A stretch of 64,000 nucleotides of DNA from Elephas maximus indicus (Eukaryota; Chordata; Mammalia; Proboscidea; Elephantidae), in the NCBI RefSeq assembly GCF_024166365.1, contig NC_064821.1, positions 106,808,349 through 106,872,348 of the forward strand, read 5' to 3'. The notes under the pieces were generated by a model. That model did no database searches. It was not told where the DNA came from and was given only the letters and a program-made list of their open reading frames with translations. This document shows, in pieces, positions 32,755-42,303 of this stretch (within the stretch, counting starts at the first letter, position 1; each line of letters opens with the position of its first letter). Made by a program: the position numbers and the translations under genes.

Positions 32755-33010
32755 ATCAATCCCCATGTCTTTGTGGAGCACATACTATGCACTCAATGCA
32801 GAGTTAGAAGTTATGGGGGTTAAAGAGAAAGGGGGGGCAAGATACGACTCTGGCCCCCAAAGTTTGGCTTATCAGCAAGTTGAAGAAGAAACGCAGCGAA
32901 TATAGAACAATGGAAAACAATATTCATTCCTCTAACACTGAGTGTCTACTTTGAGTTAGGCCCTGTGCTAGACCATGGGGATTCTGAGCTGAATTGGTTC
33001 CATTTTGTTC
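32755..33010 (-). mobile_element. L2 LINE fragments
   Basis: Two reversed L2 3'-end pieces: 'gtggagcacatactatgcac' and, from about 32925, 'tcattcctctaacactgagt' with 'ggccctgtgctagaccatgg'. Confidence 0.5.
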
Positions 33011-33029
33011 AGTTCAACCCTTATTATTC

Positions 33030-33215
33030 TCTCAGCATATATTTACTGAATCTGAATCTACAGTTTAACAAGATCCCCATGTGATTCTTATGTATAATAA
33101 ATTTTGAGAACCACTGCTCTACTAGTGGTTCTCAGAATCCGTCCCTAACCAGCAGCATTAGCATCCCTTGGGAACTTGTTAGAAAAGCAAATTCTCAGCA
33201 GAGGTTTGAACCTGA
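33030..33215. mobile_element. MER5-like inverted pair, intact junction
   Basis: 'ctgaatctgaatctacagtt' and 'aattttgagaaccactgctc' are followed directly by 'actagtggttctcagaatcc' and 'agcagcattagcatcccttg'. Both outer arms and the junction correspond to the pair split at 21.7/25.2 kb. Confidence 0.75.
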
Positions 33216-33259
33216 GCAGGTTTGAAGCCCTGGTTTGAAGGCCTAGAGGCGAAAGAAAG

Positions 33260-33675
33260 CTTAAGACAGTCAACAAATACTTTTTTTTACTATTGCCAAG
33301 ATCTATGCTGGGTATAAGATAATGAATGTCCTGAAGGACAGTGCAGTAGAGGAGACAAACATATAAAGAAATGACTTCAAAATAATGTGGTAAGAGTTCT
33401 AATAGTAAGTGGTAAGCACAGGATGTGAGACAAGTACTGAAGAGGACTACCTAATCCAGCCTGGGAGAGACAACATCTGAGCTGAGTTTTGATAGTTGAC
33501 TGGGAAATAGGCAAGAGAAAAAGATGTGGCAAGCTGGAAGCCCTGGTACTCTGAGGAAACATAGTCTAATGGGGAAGTTATACTGTATCATAATACGGTA
33601 TGATAAGTGTCTATGAACAGTACCTGGCACATAGTATGTACTCACTAAATATGTGTTGAATGAATGAATACATAA
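33260..33675 (-). mobile_element. L2 LINE fragments
   Basis: 33260-33545 is reversed L2 ('gtcaacaaatactttttttt', 'ggacagtgcagtagaggaga', 'atctgagctgagttttgata'). 33590-33675 is an L2-like terminus in the plus direction ('cagtacctggcacatagtat', 'tgttgaatgaatgaata'). Confidence 0.55.
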
Positions 33676-33688
33676 ATGCTATGCTGGT

Positions 33689-33895
33689 GGTGAAGTCCCT
33701 GGGTGATGCAAACAGTTAACCTGCTTGGCTGCTAACTGAAATGTTGGGGATTTGAGTCCTGCAGAGGTGCCTTGGAAGAACAGCCAGGTGTTCTACTTCT
33801 GAAAAATCAGCCACGGAAAACCCTATGGAGCACAGTTCTACTCTGACACACATGGGGGCTCCATGAGTCACAACCAACTCAACAGCGACTGGCTT
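33689..33895 (+). mobile_element. AfroSINE, 'ctgggtgatgcaaa' subtype
   Basis: Complete: 'agtccctgggtgatgcaaac', 'ctacttctgaaaaatcagcc', 'gacacacatgggggctccat', end 'caacagcgactggc'. TSD TATGCT(G/A)GTG precedes 33689 and follows 33895. Confidence 0.92.
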
Positions 33896-34199
33896 TTATG
33901 CTAGTGCTAGGCGTAAGATGTCAAAGATATAACTGAGTACTAAATCGAGTGGCACCAACTTCGAGTGCCCTAGGAGTTCAGAGAGAAAAAAGAGCTCCAA
34001 AAGGGTGGAACCTGAACTGAGCTTGAAGAAAGCGTAGAATTTGTGGAATGTAAGGGAGATCCCTGACATCCATCCCGAAGAGGAAAGACTACCAGTGTCA
34101 CTGCTAGGAGTGAAGCGGGGAGAAAACAGGAAACGAGCACAAAGCAAGGTTTCTTTACCTAGGAGCCACGGAATTTCTGGAGCATCTATGAAGCTCCTG

Positions 34200-35305
34200 A
34201 GGCTATATGCAAAATCCTGTGTGTGTGTGTGTAGGGCCATTTTTCTAGGTAAGGAACTAGAGCTTTCATCAGATTCTCAAAGGGGTCCAATGACCCATAA
34301 TAGGTTTAGACCCTCAGGGGGAGGACAGGTACCTTATGAATCACTTACCGATGACAAATAATTATGCCAATGGAATCCCAACACAGAAAATCTTGGGTTT
34401 GAGTAGCTGGAATGGTTTCAGCCCTGTCTTTAAGTGGCAGTTTAGCATTTCCTTGCCTTGCCGAACAGTCAGAATCTGTCTATGTTGTCAGGGTATCCTT
34501 AGCAGCTGATGGAAATACCTCCTTCCAAAGCTATTTATATGCTCCAAAGTCCTTCCTCCTAATGACTTTCCAGTGGGGACGATGCCCTCCTGTTAGAATG
34601 TCAATTGTTTACATTTCTTTGATCTTTTCTCACAGTTTCCATTGAGCAGCAGTTGCTGCAGCCACCTGAGCATTGAATGGGCGATTAATTGGAACAGATT
34701 TAATAAATGTACTGAAGAAGAAAACTGTATGTTTACGGACTACAGTGCTTTCATGGCCATGCGTAATGGACCAGGCACTTTTCCACCCACCTGCTTATGC
34801 TACCACAGTGAACACAAAATTTACATACTTGGAAGAAAACACTAGTTTCTGAAACATTAATAATAAATGCAAGAATTTTGTCTATTGTGGATAGACATTG
34901 CCATGGCTTAACTTTGCACTATTCTATTTTGGTTTAAAACGTCTACAGTACTACCCCTTACCACCTTCCTTCTAAGGTGTACTGGTGATAACTGAAATGG
35001 CCCCATCTCAGGAATCTGAGAAATAACGATGACCTATCCTCGTATATGAGGGCACAGGCAACGTTTAAAGTTTTTAGAATAAAATAATTTCAAAGCAGAA
35101 ACCTTAGCAACCAGGTTGTGCAAACAGAAATACAATGTTCAGATGAGGTAGCTGATAGTCCCTGTTTCCTCAGAACTAGACACAACACAAAAAAATACTT
35201 TTTTACTCACTACTTGATCCTTTTTTTTCACTTGATCCACATCGTAAGAGGGATAATAGTAGGTACGTGAAGTTGGTAAGTGGTCTTAAAATGAAGGCAA
35301 AATGG
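34200..35305. other. Unique stretch with a possible conserved non-coding element
   Basis: 34400-34860 contains no repeat I recognise and has homeodomain-like ATTAATTG sites (within 'gcgattaattggaacag', about 34683). A 67-codon frame at 34642-34845 lacks splice context. Regulatory function is a guess from the lack of repeats only. Confidence 0.25.
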
Positions 35306-35309
35306 TAAT

Positions 35310-35510
35310 TGCTTACATTCATGGGGTCCTCACTAAACCTTGTGCACTGTACTAGGCACCTTATATTTAATCTTCGCAACTACCCTATGAAAGGCGCTGT
35401 CTTATTATCCCCATTTCACACATAAAGAAACTCAGGGTCACACAGATAGTAAGTGGAGGAACTGGGAATAAATCTCAGCTCTGTCTGACTCCAAAGGCCC
35501 CTTAGTGTAG
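35310..35510 (-). mobile_element. MIR SINE
   Basis: Reversed MIR: 'gcactgtactaggcacctta', 'ttattatccccatttcacac', 'cacacagatagtaagtggag', 'ctctgtctgactccaaagg'. Confidence 0.85.
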
Positions 35511-35721
35511 GAATTTGGTGTATTGTCAGTTTTTTTTTTTAATAATATATTTTATTTAGCCAACTACATTCAAAATATTATAATTTCAACACATAATATA
35601 AAAATTATGAGTGATATATTTTTCATCCTCTTCTTTGTACTAAGATGTGAAATCCAGGGTGTTTTCAATTATTCTTGCAATAAATGATTAATTATTATGG
35701 CATGGAAATCATTGCCCCGTT

Positions 35722-35772
35722 AGTGTGTATGCATGTGTGTGTGTGATTGTGTGTGTGATTGTGTGTGTATCT
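35722..35772. repeat. (GT)n-rich microsatellite
   Basis: GTGTGT blocks interrupted by GATT and ATGCAT, about 50 bp. Confidence 0.85.
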
Positions 35773-36091
35773 GGTTTAGTCTCATCTCACCAGTCAGAGC
35801 ACACACTGTCTGAAGGCGGTGGTCACATTGATTATGCACGTATTTACTTTGCAGCCCTGGCACCGAGTTGGGCTAAGGCAGGTCTTCTTTACATCTTTCA
35901 CTGAATAAAATAACTAATTTCAAAATGTTTCAAAAACCAACTCATTCATCAGATTACTGAGAATGCGTGTGGGTGGGGTGGGGAGGACACTCTCAGAGTA
36001 TGAATTGTTAGATCTGTCTTGTGGGACACTTCGGCAATAATTACCAAAATGTGAAATGTTCATTCACTTGTACTTCCAGAAATTGATTCAA

Positions 36092-36258
36092 TCTATCGGT
36101 AGTGCAGTGGTTAAGAGCTACAGCTGCTAACCAAAATGCTGGCAGTTCAAAACCACCATCCGCCACTTGGAAACCCTATGGGGCTGTTCTGCTCTACCCT
36201 ACAGAATCGCTATGAGTTGGAATCGACTCAACAGCAGCGGTTTTTTTTTTTTTTTTTA
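36092..36258 (+). mobile_element. AfroSINE, short form
   Basis: 'gtagtgcagtggttaagagc' to 'cgactcaacagcagcggttt' with a T17 run. The 5' end is slightly truncated. Confidence 0.88.
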
Positions 36259-36269
36259 ATTATTCTACA

Positions 36270-36560
36270 GAAATATTGATACATATATACAAAGATACAC
36301 ATGCACCCTCATTATAGTTCTGTTTGTATTAGTAAAATAAAACAATCTATATGGGATCAAATTGACAACAGCAACTTGAAATATTAGATAGGAACCTTAG
36401 GGAGCAGTGAGTTTATGTTAATGGGGGAGGAAAAGCTCAGATAAGGAGGGTGAGAATGGTTGCACAATTCGAAGAATGTAATCAATGTCACTGAATTGTA
36501 CATGTAGAAATTGTTGAATTGGTGTATGTTTTGTCGTTTGTATTCTAAAAACAAAAACAA
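36270..36560 (+). mobile_element. Probable L1-like 3' fragment
   Basis: 'cactgaattgtacatgtaga' and 'attgttgaattggtgtatgt' recall the ends of old L1M elements. The family is not certain. Confidence 0.35.
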
Positions 36561-36722
36561 CAAACCCTGGTTCTCATATTTTACTCTATATAGTTCTGTA
36601 CTGTTTGCTTTTTTTATAATGAAAATTTTTGTGCAATTTCTCTTTTAAAATTATTTGCTACAACTGCTTTTAATGCATTTTTACGTTTTGTAAACATTTT
36701 TTTCTGCTCTCTAAACTCCCAG

Positions 36723-36820
36723 GAACTTACCCATGGTTCTCCACTGGCACAGAGAAGGAGAGTGTTGAAGAATCGTGTTAATTATGAAGGCAAAGAAACC
36801 CAGATCATTACAAAAACAAG
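36723..36820 (+). CDS. Candidate internal coding exon (98 bp)
   Basis: A pyrimidine-rich tract (acatttttttctgctctcta) leads to an AG at 36721-36722. The 98-bp segment that follows is closed by ACAAG then GTAAAA at 36821. Exactly one of the three forward frames is open throughout. It reads ELTHGSPLAQRRRVLKNRVN then YEGKETQIITKT, a basic segment leaving two bases for the next exon (phase 0 in, phase 2 out). The flanks are free of repeats. I do not recognise the protein and could not identify a partner exon in this window. A chance splice-like window is possible. Confidence 0.35.
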
Positions 36821-36829
36821 GTAAAAAGC

Positions 36830-37289
36830 AGAACTCTGGCTTGGATTATCTCAAAACAATTGCCTACAAATGCCCTGCTTACTTTTCCTGTTTGAACCTG
36901 GCTTTTTAGATTAATGTGAGGTGATCTGTTTTCTTGTGATTCAGAACCTCATAGAACTTGGCAGGCAAAGGAATATAAAGAAAGGTGGGGGGGAATGCAA
37001 GGGGAAAGTGGGGGAAGGAAAGAAGATGTGCAAAACCTGAGAAGGCTTTATAAAGTAATATAACACACCCATGCCATCTGGGAACAAAGGAACAAAGTTG
37101 ATGGAAGACAACAGATGTTCTCCTTCCCAAACAATGAAAACATAACATTCTACACCCAAAATTCCTCCTCACTCCGAGGAGCGGCTAATACCTTTTACTT
37201 GGATATCTGGGCCAACAAAGAAATTTTTTTCTGTTTCCTTGGAGTATGAGTATTGAAAGAAAAATCACTGTTACCAGGTGCTGTCGAGT
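36830..37289. other. Unassigned stretch after the candidate exon
   Basis: No repeat family recognised. Overlapping antisense frames (36906-37172) come from purine-rich sequence and have no supporting signals. Confidence 0.4.
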
Positions 37290-37830
37290 TTAGATTATCC
37301 AAATTGTCCATTTCTCTTGGCTCTTATTTTTTCCTAACTTAACTTCATTGAGGTACAATTGACATATGATAAAATGCACCCCTTGTAATTGTGCGTATCT
37401 ATGGAGTTTTGAGAAAGTGATGCAACCATGTAACCACCACCACGACCAAGATATAGAACATTCCATCACCCAGAAAAGTTCCTTTGTGCCAGCCAATGCC
37501 CCTTTCCATCCCTAGGCCCAGGTAACAACCAATCTGCTTTTTTGTCACTATAGATCTGGTTTGTCTTTTCTAATACTTCGTATAAATAGAATCATGCAGT
37601 ATGTACCCTTTGTGTCTGGCTTCTTTCACTCAGCATAACGTTTCTGAGATTCATCCATGTGGCTGTGTGCATTGATAGTTCATTCCTTTTCACTGCTGAC
37701 TAGTACTCTATCGTAGGGGTATACCCGCAGCTTATCCATTCCGCTACTCACCCCATGTGGACATTTGGGTTTCTTTTAATCTTTGGGTATTTTGAATAAA
37801 GCTGCTAGGAACATTTGTTTGAATCATTCT
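37290..37830 (-). mobile_element. L1M 3' fragment
   Basis: The plus strand shows the reversed old L1 order 'aacttcattgaggtacaatt', 'gaacattccatcacccagaa', 'ttcactcagcataacgtttc', 'ttgaataaagctgctaggaa'. There is no coding frame. Confidence 0.8.
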
Positions 37831-37887
37831 TGAAGTGAAATTCAAAACTGTCCATTTGGTTGGGACATGGAGATGGGAGATAAAACT

Positions 37888-38085
37888 AACATTTTTACCC
37901 ACCTACTAAGTGCTCATCAATATAAATATATTATCACAGTAAATCTTCACAAGAACACTAAACCGTGAGGTGGGTATTATTTTTATTTTACTGATGAGGA
38001 AATAACAGCACCAAGAAGTTAAGGAACTTGCCCTAAGTCACAAAACTAGTAAGTAGTAAAGACAGGAATTTGAAAACATGTCAGT
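37888..38085 (-). mobile_element. MIR SINE
   Basis: Reversed MIR: 'cccacctactaagtgctcat', 'attttactgatgaggaaata', 'cttgccctaagtcacaaaac'. Confidence 0.8.
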
Positions 38086-38609
38086 CTACCTCCTGCTTGA
38101 CCCTCTGCCACACTGCTGCTGATTGCTGCATTTCTCATAGAAGGCTTGGTAAAGAAAGCTTCAAAGGCAGCAGGATCGTGACTAGGGGCATTGTGATGCC
38201 ATAAAGGGAGAACACTGAAGGGGGAAGAGGACAGCGACTGGAGAAAAGAGGGCACAAAGGTAGGAAAAAGGGAACACCTCCCCATCTCTAAAGAAAGCAC
38301 AGTAAGAAGGATTCTAAAAATCAGGCAAGGAACTAGGCTCCCTGGAAATGGCCTAAGGCCTGAAATACTTCTGTTCACCATTGTGGGAAAACCTCATCCA
38401 GCCTTTTTATCACAGTCCTAGATCACTACCACATAGCTCACAGGATGCTAGAAGGGAGAGGGGGACACGTTTCAGTTGGACAACACTGCTGTTTTGCATG
38501 GAGTCAATGCCACTCACATTTGTGTTTGAGGTCAAGAAAGAAGTACTGTTTGGGATTAGAAAAATAGAAAAGAGATAAAATAGTTCTTTGAAACAATTCG
38601 AAAACTATA

Positions 38610-38821
38610 AACCAAAAAACTCACTGCCGTCGAGTCAATTCTGACTCATATTGACCCTATAGGACAGAGTAGAACTGCCCCATAGGGTTTCTAAGACTGT
38701 AAATCTTTATGGAAGCAAACTGATACATTCTTCTCCCTTAGAGCGGCTGGTGGGTTCGAATCACCGAGCTTTTGGTTAGCAGTTGAGCATTTTAACCACT
38801 GTACCACCAGGGCTCCCTCTT
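38610..38821 (-). mobile_element. AfroSINE, long form
   Basis: Reversed tail 'actgccgtcgagtcaattct', middle 'aatctttatggaagcaaact', reversed head 'accactgtaccaccagggct'. TSD GAAAACTATA/GAAAACTACA at 38600-38609 and 38822-38831. Confidence 0.94.
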
Positions 38822-38917
38822 GAAAACTACAGGAAGTTAAAAAAGTTTAACTCAAAAATAATTGAATGCCTAGAAAGAGAAAAAGGAGGCAAAAGCAAAA
38901 AAAAAAAAGAAAATCTG

Positions 38918-39110
38918 TTTGCTCAATGTGTATCAAGCACTGAGCTAAGAGTTTTACCTATACTGAGTTGATCTTCATAATCCTATGGGCAAGTAACTTT
39001 TGTATTCATATATATATATACATATATATGTAGGTCTTCAGAGAGGTTAAATAACCCACCCAGAATAAATGACAGAGAGTCAGGAGTCCACTGCACTAAC
39101 CATTACTCTA
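38918..39110 (-). mobile_element. MIR SINE with (AT)n insertion
   Basis: 'gtatcaagcactgagctaag' and 'cagagaggttaaataaccca' are reversed MIR blocks, separated by an AT-repeat at 39008-39032. Confidence 0.65.
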
Positions 39111-39111
39111 T

Positions 39112-39400
39112 CCTGTTCCTAGGTGCTACATGTTGGGACTGTGGTGGGGGAATCAAAATATATAAAACATAGTCCCAACCTTTGGGAAGCTCATAGGTTA
39201 ACAGTGAACAATACTTCACTTTGGGCAAGTGATTTAAAATTCCTAAATAAAGTGAGAATTAATAGCCTTTTTCTTACCCTCCTTACAAGGATCATTTATT
39301 CATTCCACAAATTCTTACTGAACACATATTATGTTCCAGGCAAAGTGCTGAAAGTCCCTCTTGGAGTCTATATATTCAAGAAGGAAGAAAAGGCAATAAT
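39112..39400 (-). mobile_element. Probable L2 fragments
   Basis: 'acatagtcccaacctttggg' and 'attcattccacaaattctta' with 'atgttccaggcaaagtgctg' match reversed L2 3' themes. Confidence 0.45.
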
Positions 39401-39425
39401 CTTGTGAAAAATAGATATATATGTG

Positions 39426-39666
39426 TCTTAATCACCTCCTTTCCTTTTATCTCTTGTAAGATAAAAAGTGGTGCAGGCCACGCCCCAGGGAAACTCCTTT
39501 TACATTGGATCAGGGATGTGATTTGGGTAAGGGTGTTACAATCCCACCCTAATACTCTTTAACATAAAATTACAATCACAAAATGGAGGACAACCACACA
39601 ATACTGGAAATCATGTCCTAATCAGTTTGACACGTATTTTGGGGGGACACAATTCAAGCCATAACA
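39426..39666 (-). mobile_element. MaLR-like LTR, 5' half only
   Basis: On the minus strand it starts TGTTATGGCTTGAATTGTG and runs to 'cttacaagagataaaag', the TATA-like region, then stops. The 3' half of the LTR is missing. Confidence 0.8.
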
Positions 39667-39717
39667 ATATGGAAGAAAGAAAGGAAGGGGGAGGGATGGA
39701 GGAGGCAGGAAGGAGAT

Positions 39718-39998
39718 TGTCTTGGTCATCTAGTGCTCCTATAATAAAAATACCACAAGTGGATGCCTTTAACAAAGAGATATTTATTCTCTCACAGTCT
39801 AGTAGGCTACAAGTCCAAATTCAGGGCGTCAGCTCCAGGGGAAGGCTTTCTCTCTGTCGGCTCTGGAGGAAGGTCCTTGTCATCAGTCTTCCCCTGGTCA
39901 AGGAGCTTCTCAGCACAGGGACCCTGGGTCCAAAGGACATGCTCTGCTACTAGCCAAGTTGACAGATATTTTGGGGGGACACAATTCAATTTATGACA
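39718..39998 (-). mobile_element. MaLR-like solo LTR, internally deleted
   Basis: Both LTR ends are present (TGTCATAAATTG...GATGACCAAGACA on the minus strand), but only 281 bp remain instead of about 520. The join falls inside 'gctctgctactagccaagtt'. A perfect 5-bp TSD, GAGAT, lies at 39713-39717 and 39999-40003. Confidence 0.88.
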
Positions 39999-40291
39999 GA
40001 GATTGATGTTTTGGATAGTAATAAATGCTATGAGAGAAAGGAAATTAGATAATGGGATAAAGTGTGACTTTAGGTTGAGAAGTGGTAGTTACTTTAGAAA
40101 AGGTGGTCAGAGATGTTCTATGTAAAGGGATGACAACTGACTAAGATCTGAATAATGAGAAGTAGCTGGCCATGTGCAGGCCTAGAGTTAGAGAGTTCAG
40201 GAGAGGAAACAGCAAGTGCAAAGACTATGAGACAGAAAAGGTCATGGCACATTTGAGGAACAGCAAGGAATCCAGGGTGGCCAAAACATGG

Positions 40292-40807
40292 TGTCATGGA
40301 TTGAATTGTGTTCCCCCAAAATACCTGTCAACTTGGATAGGTCATGATTCCCAGTATTATATATGATTGTCTACCATTTTGTCACTTGATGTGATTTTCT
40401 TATGTGTTGTAAATCCTATCACTATGATGTAATCAGATGGATTAGTGGCAGTTACGTTGATGAGATCTATAAGATTAGATAGTGTCTTAAGCCAATACCT
40501 TTTGAGATATAAAAGAGAGAAGCAAGCGAGCAGAGAAACATGGGGGCCTTATATCACCAAGTAAGCAGTACCGGGAGCAGAGTGTGTCCTTTGGACCTGA
40601 GGTTCCTGTGCTGAGATTCTCCCAGACCGAGGGACCACTGATGTATCACAAGGACCTTCCTTCAGAGCTGACAGAGAGAAAAAGCCTTCCCCTGGAGCCA
40701 GTGCCCTGAATTTGGACTTCTATCCTAGTGGACTTGGAGAGAATAAACTTCTCTTTGTTAAAGCCATCCACTTATTTCTGTTACAACAGCGGTAGATGAC
40801 CAAGACA
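40292..40807 (+). mobile_element. MaLR-like solo LTR, full length
   Basis: TGTCATGGATTGAATTGTG...GATGACCAAGACA, 516 bp, with 'gagaataaac' near the 3' end as polyadenylation region. A perfect 5-bp TSD, CATGG, lies at 40287-40291 and 40808-40812. 5-bp duplications are usual for ERVL/MaLR. It lies inside an L2. Confidence 0.92.
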
Positions 40808-40873
40808 CATGGTAACCAAAGGGGAGAGTGATAAGAGATGAAATCAGAGAATTAAGCAAGGGAAAGATCATGG

Positions 40874-40945
40874 CCCAAACCAAACCAAAGGAAACCCTGG
40901 TTGCATAGTGGTTAAGTGCTATGGCTGCTAACCAAAGGGTCAGCA
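40874..40945 (-). mobile_element. 72-bp AfroSINE scrap: inverted head joined to tail
   Basis: A perfect 12-bp TSD, GAAAGATCATGG (40862-40873 and 40946-40957), encloses only a reversed tail (cccaaaccaaaccaaa) joined to a forward head (ggaaaccctggttgcatagt to 'aaagggtcagca'). The body is missing. It looks like a twin-primed insertion in which both cDNAs were very short. Confidence 0.8.
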
Positions 40946-41138
40946 GAAAGATCATGGAGGAATTTGGAATTTGGATTTTCTTGTTATTCAAATGAGAAGC
41001 CATAGGAAGATTTTGAGTAAGGAAGTGACATGATTTGCTTTTAATCTTTTACAGATCATTCTGGCTTCTCTCTGGAGAATGGAGTCGGAATCGACCTGGC
41101 AGCAATAGGATTGGGTTGGGGTTCTAGAGGGGAAGTAA

Positions 41139-41325
41139 CAGAGCTCTGGTGGCTCAATGGTTAAGCTCTTGGCTGCTAACCGAAAGGTTGGTGGTTCGAA
41201 AGAAAGACCTGGTGATCTGCTTTCGTAAAGATTACAACCAAGAAAACCCTATGGGGCAGCTCTACTCTGTCACGTGGGATTTCTATGAATAGGAATCAAC
41301 TCGACACCATCCAACAACAACAGAG
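41139..41325 (+). mobile_element. AfroSINE ending in CCAACAACAA
   Basis: Head 'ctctggtggctcaatggtta', middle 'tcgtaaagattacaaccaag', end 'gacaccatccaacaacaaca'. An RTE-like terminus replaces the T/G tail. AACAGAG occurs on both sides. Confidence 0.88.
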
Positions 41326-41389
41326 AGGAAGCAGGGGGCACAGTGAGGGGTTGTTGCAGTAAAAAAAGCTGGACGAATGGAAATGGGGA

Positions 41390-41535
41390 ACCCAAGGTGA
41401 AGAAGGGGAGAGTGTTGACACATCTCAGGGTTGGCAACAAATGTCACAAAACAATACGTATATTAATTGTTTAATGAGAAACTAATTTGCTCTGTAAACC
41501 TTCATCTAAAGCACAATAAAGTTAAAAAAAAAAAT
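41390..41535 (+). mobile_element. L1 3' terminal fragment
   Basis: About 145 bp: 'acccaaggtgaagaagggga', 'ttgtttaatgagaaactaat', 'taaaccttcatctaaagcac', then A11. Confidence 0.8.
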
Positions 41536-41744
41536 TATGTCTATAAAGCCAGCATCACTTCTCAAAGGGTAAGTAGTTCCTCAAAATATAAGAAGCCCTC
41601 AAAACTGAGACCACAACTCCCACCTGCTCCTTGAAACCTTTCCAGACTTAAGAACCTCGAGGTTGGGAGAAAGTGTGACAGTCATGCCGTTCAGTTCCCC
41701 CTGCAGATGCCTGAACCCCTCACAGACTGCCATGTCCTCCTGCT

Positions 41745-41885
41745 TGAACACGTCCAAGGAGCAAGCATGGAGACAGACAGAACTGATTCTAAATCCTGGC
41801 TCTGTTTCCTACTACCTGTGGATCACGGGCAACTTTCTTAACTTCCCCGAGCCTCGGTTTCTTCATCTGTAAACTGAACACAGTA
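41745..41885 (+). mobile_element. MIR SINE
   Basis: 'aaatcctggctctgtttcct', 'aactttcttaacttccccga' and 'tcggtttcttcatctgtaaa' follow the MIR core in the sense direction. Confidence 0.8.
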
Positions 41886-42050
41886 ATACAAACCCTGGTG
41901 GCATAGTGGTTAAGGGTTTGGCTGCTAACCAAAAGGTTGGCTGTTCAAACCTACCAGGTGCTCCTTGGAAATCCTATGGGGCAGTTCTACCCTGTCCTGT
42001 AGGGTCACCACGAGTCAGAATCAACTCGACGGCAGCGGATTTGGTTTTTG
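41886..42050 (+). mobile_element. AfroSINE, short form
   Basis: 'aaaccctggtggcatagtgg' to 'gactcgacggcagcggattt'; it directly follows the MIR core at 41745-41885. Confidence 0.92.
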
Positions 42051-42090
42051 GTTTACTTGAGAGTTGTTTTGAGTGATTTGGCATATATGA

Positions 42091-42300
42091 AAGGAGTCCC
42101 TGGGTGAAGCAAATGATTAAGCACTCAGCTACTAACCAGAAGTTAGGTGATTCAGGTCTACCCAGATGTACCTCATAAGAAAGGCCTGGTGATCTACTTC
42201 AGAAAAATCAGCCACTGAAAGCTCTATCGAGCACAGTTCTACTCTGACACACTTGGGGTCACTATGAGTCAGAATCGACTCAAGGGCAACTGGTTGTTTT
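42091..42300 (+). mobile_element. AfroSINE, 'ctgggtgaagcaaa' subtype
   Basis: 'agtccctgggtgaagcaaat', 'ggcctggtgatctacttcag', 'gacacacttggggtcactat', end 'caagggcaactggttgtttt'. Confidence 0.9.
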
Positions 42301-42303
42301 TTT

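Larger units (their letters stand above)
40005..41095 (-). mobile_element. L2 LINE remnant (interrupted)
   Basis: The plus strand reads 'ataaatgctatgagagaaag', 'acagcaagtgcaaagactat', 'aggaacagcaaggaatccag', and after the LTR 'gagaagccataggaagattt' and 'acagatcattctggcttctc'. It is interrupted by an LTR (40292-40807) and a SINE scrap (40874-40945). Confidence 0.75.

Noticed and set aside
34642..34845. 67-codon cysteine-containing frame as a small gene
   Set aside because: No splice sites, promoter or recognisable domain; a frame of this length is expected by chance.
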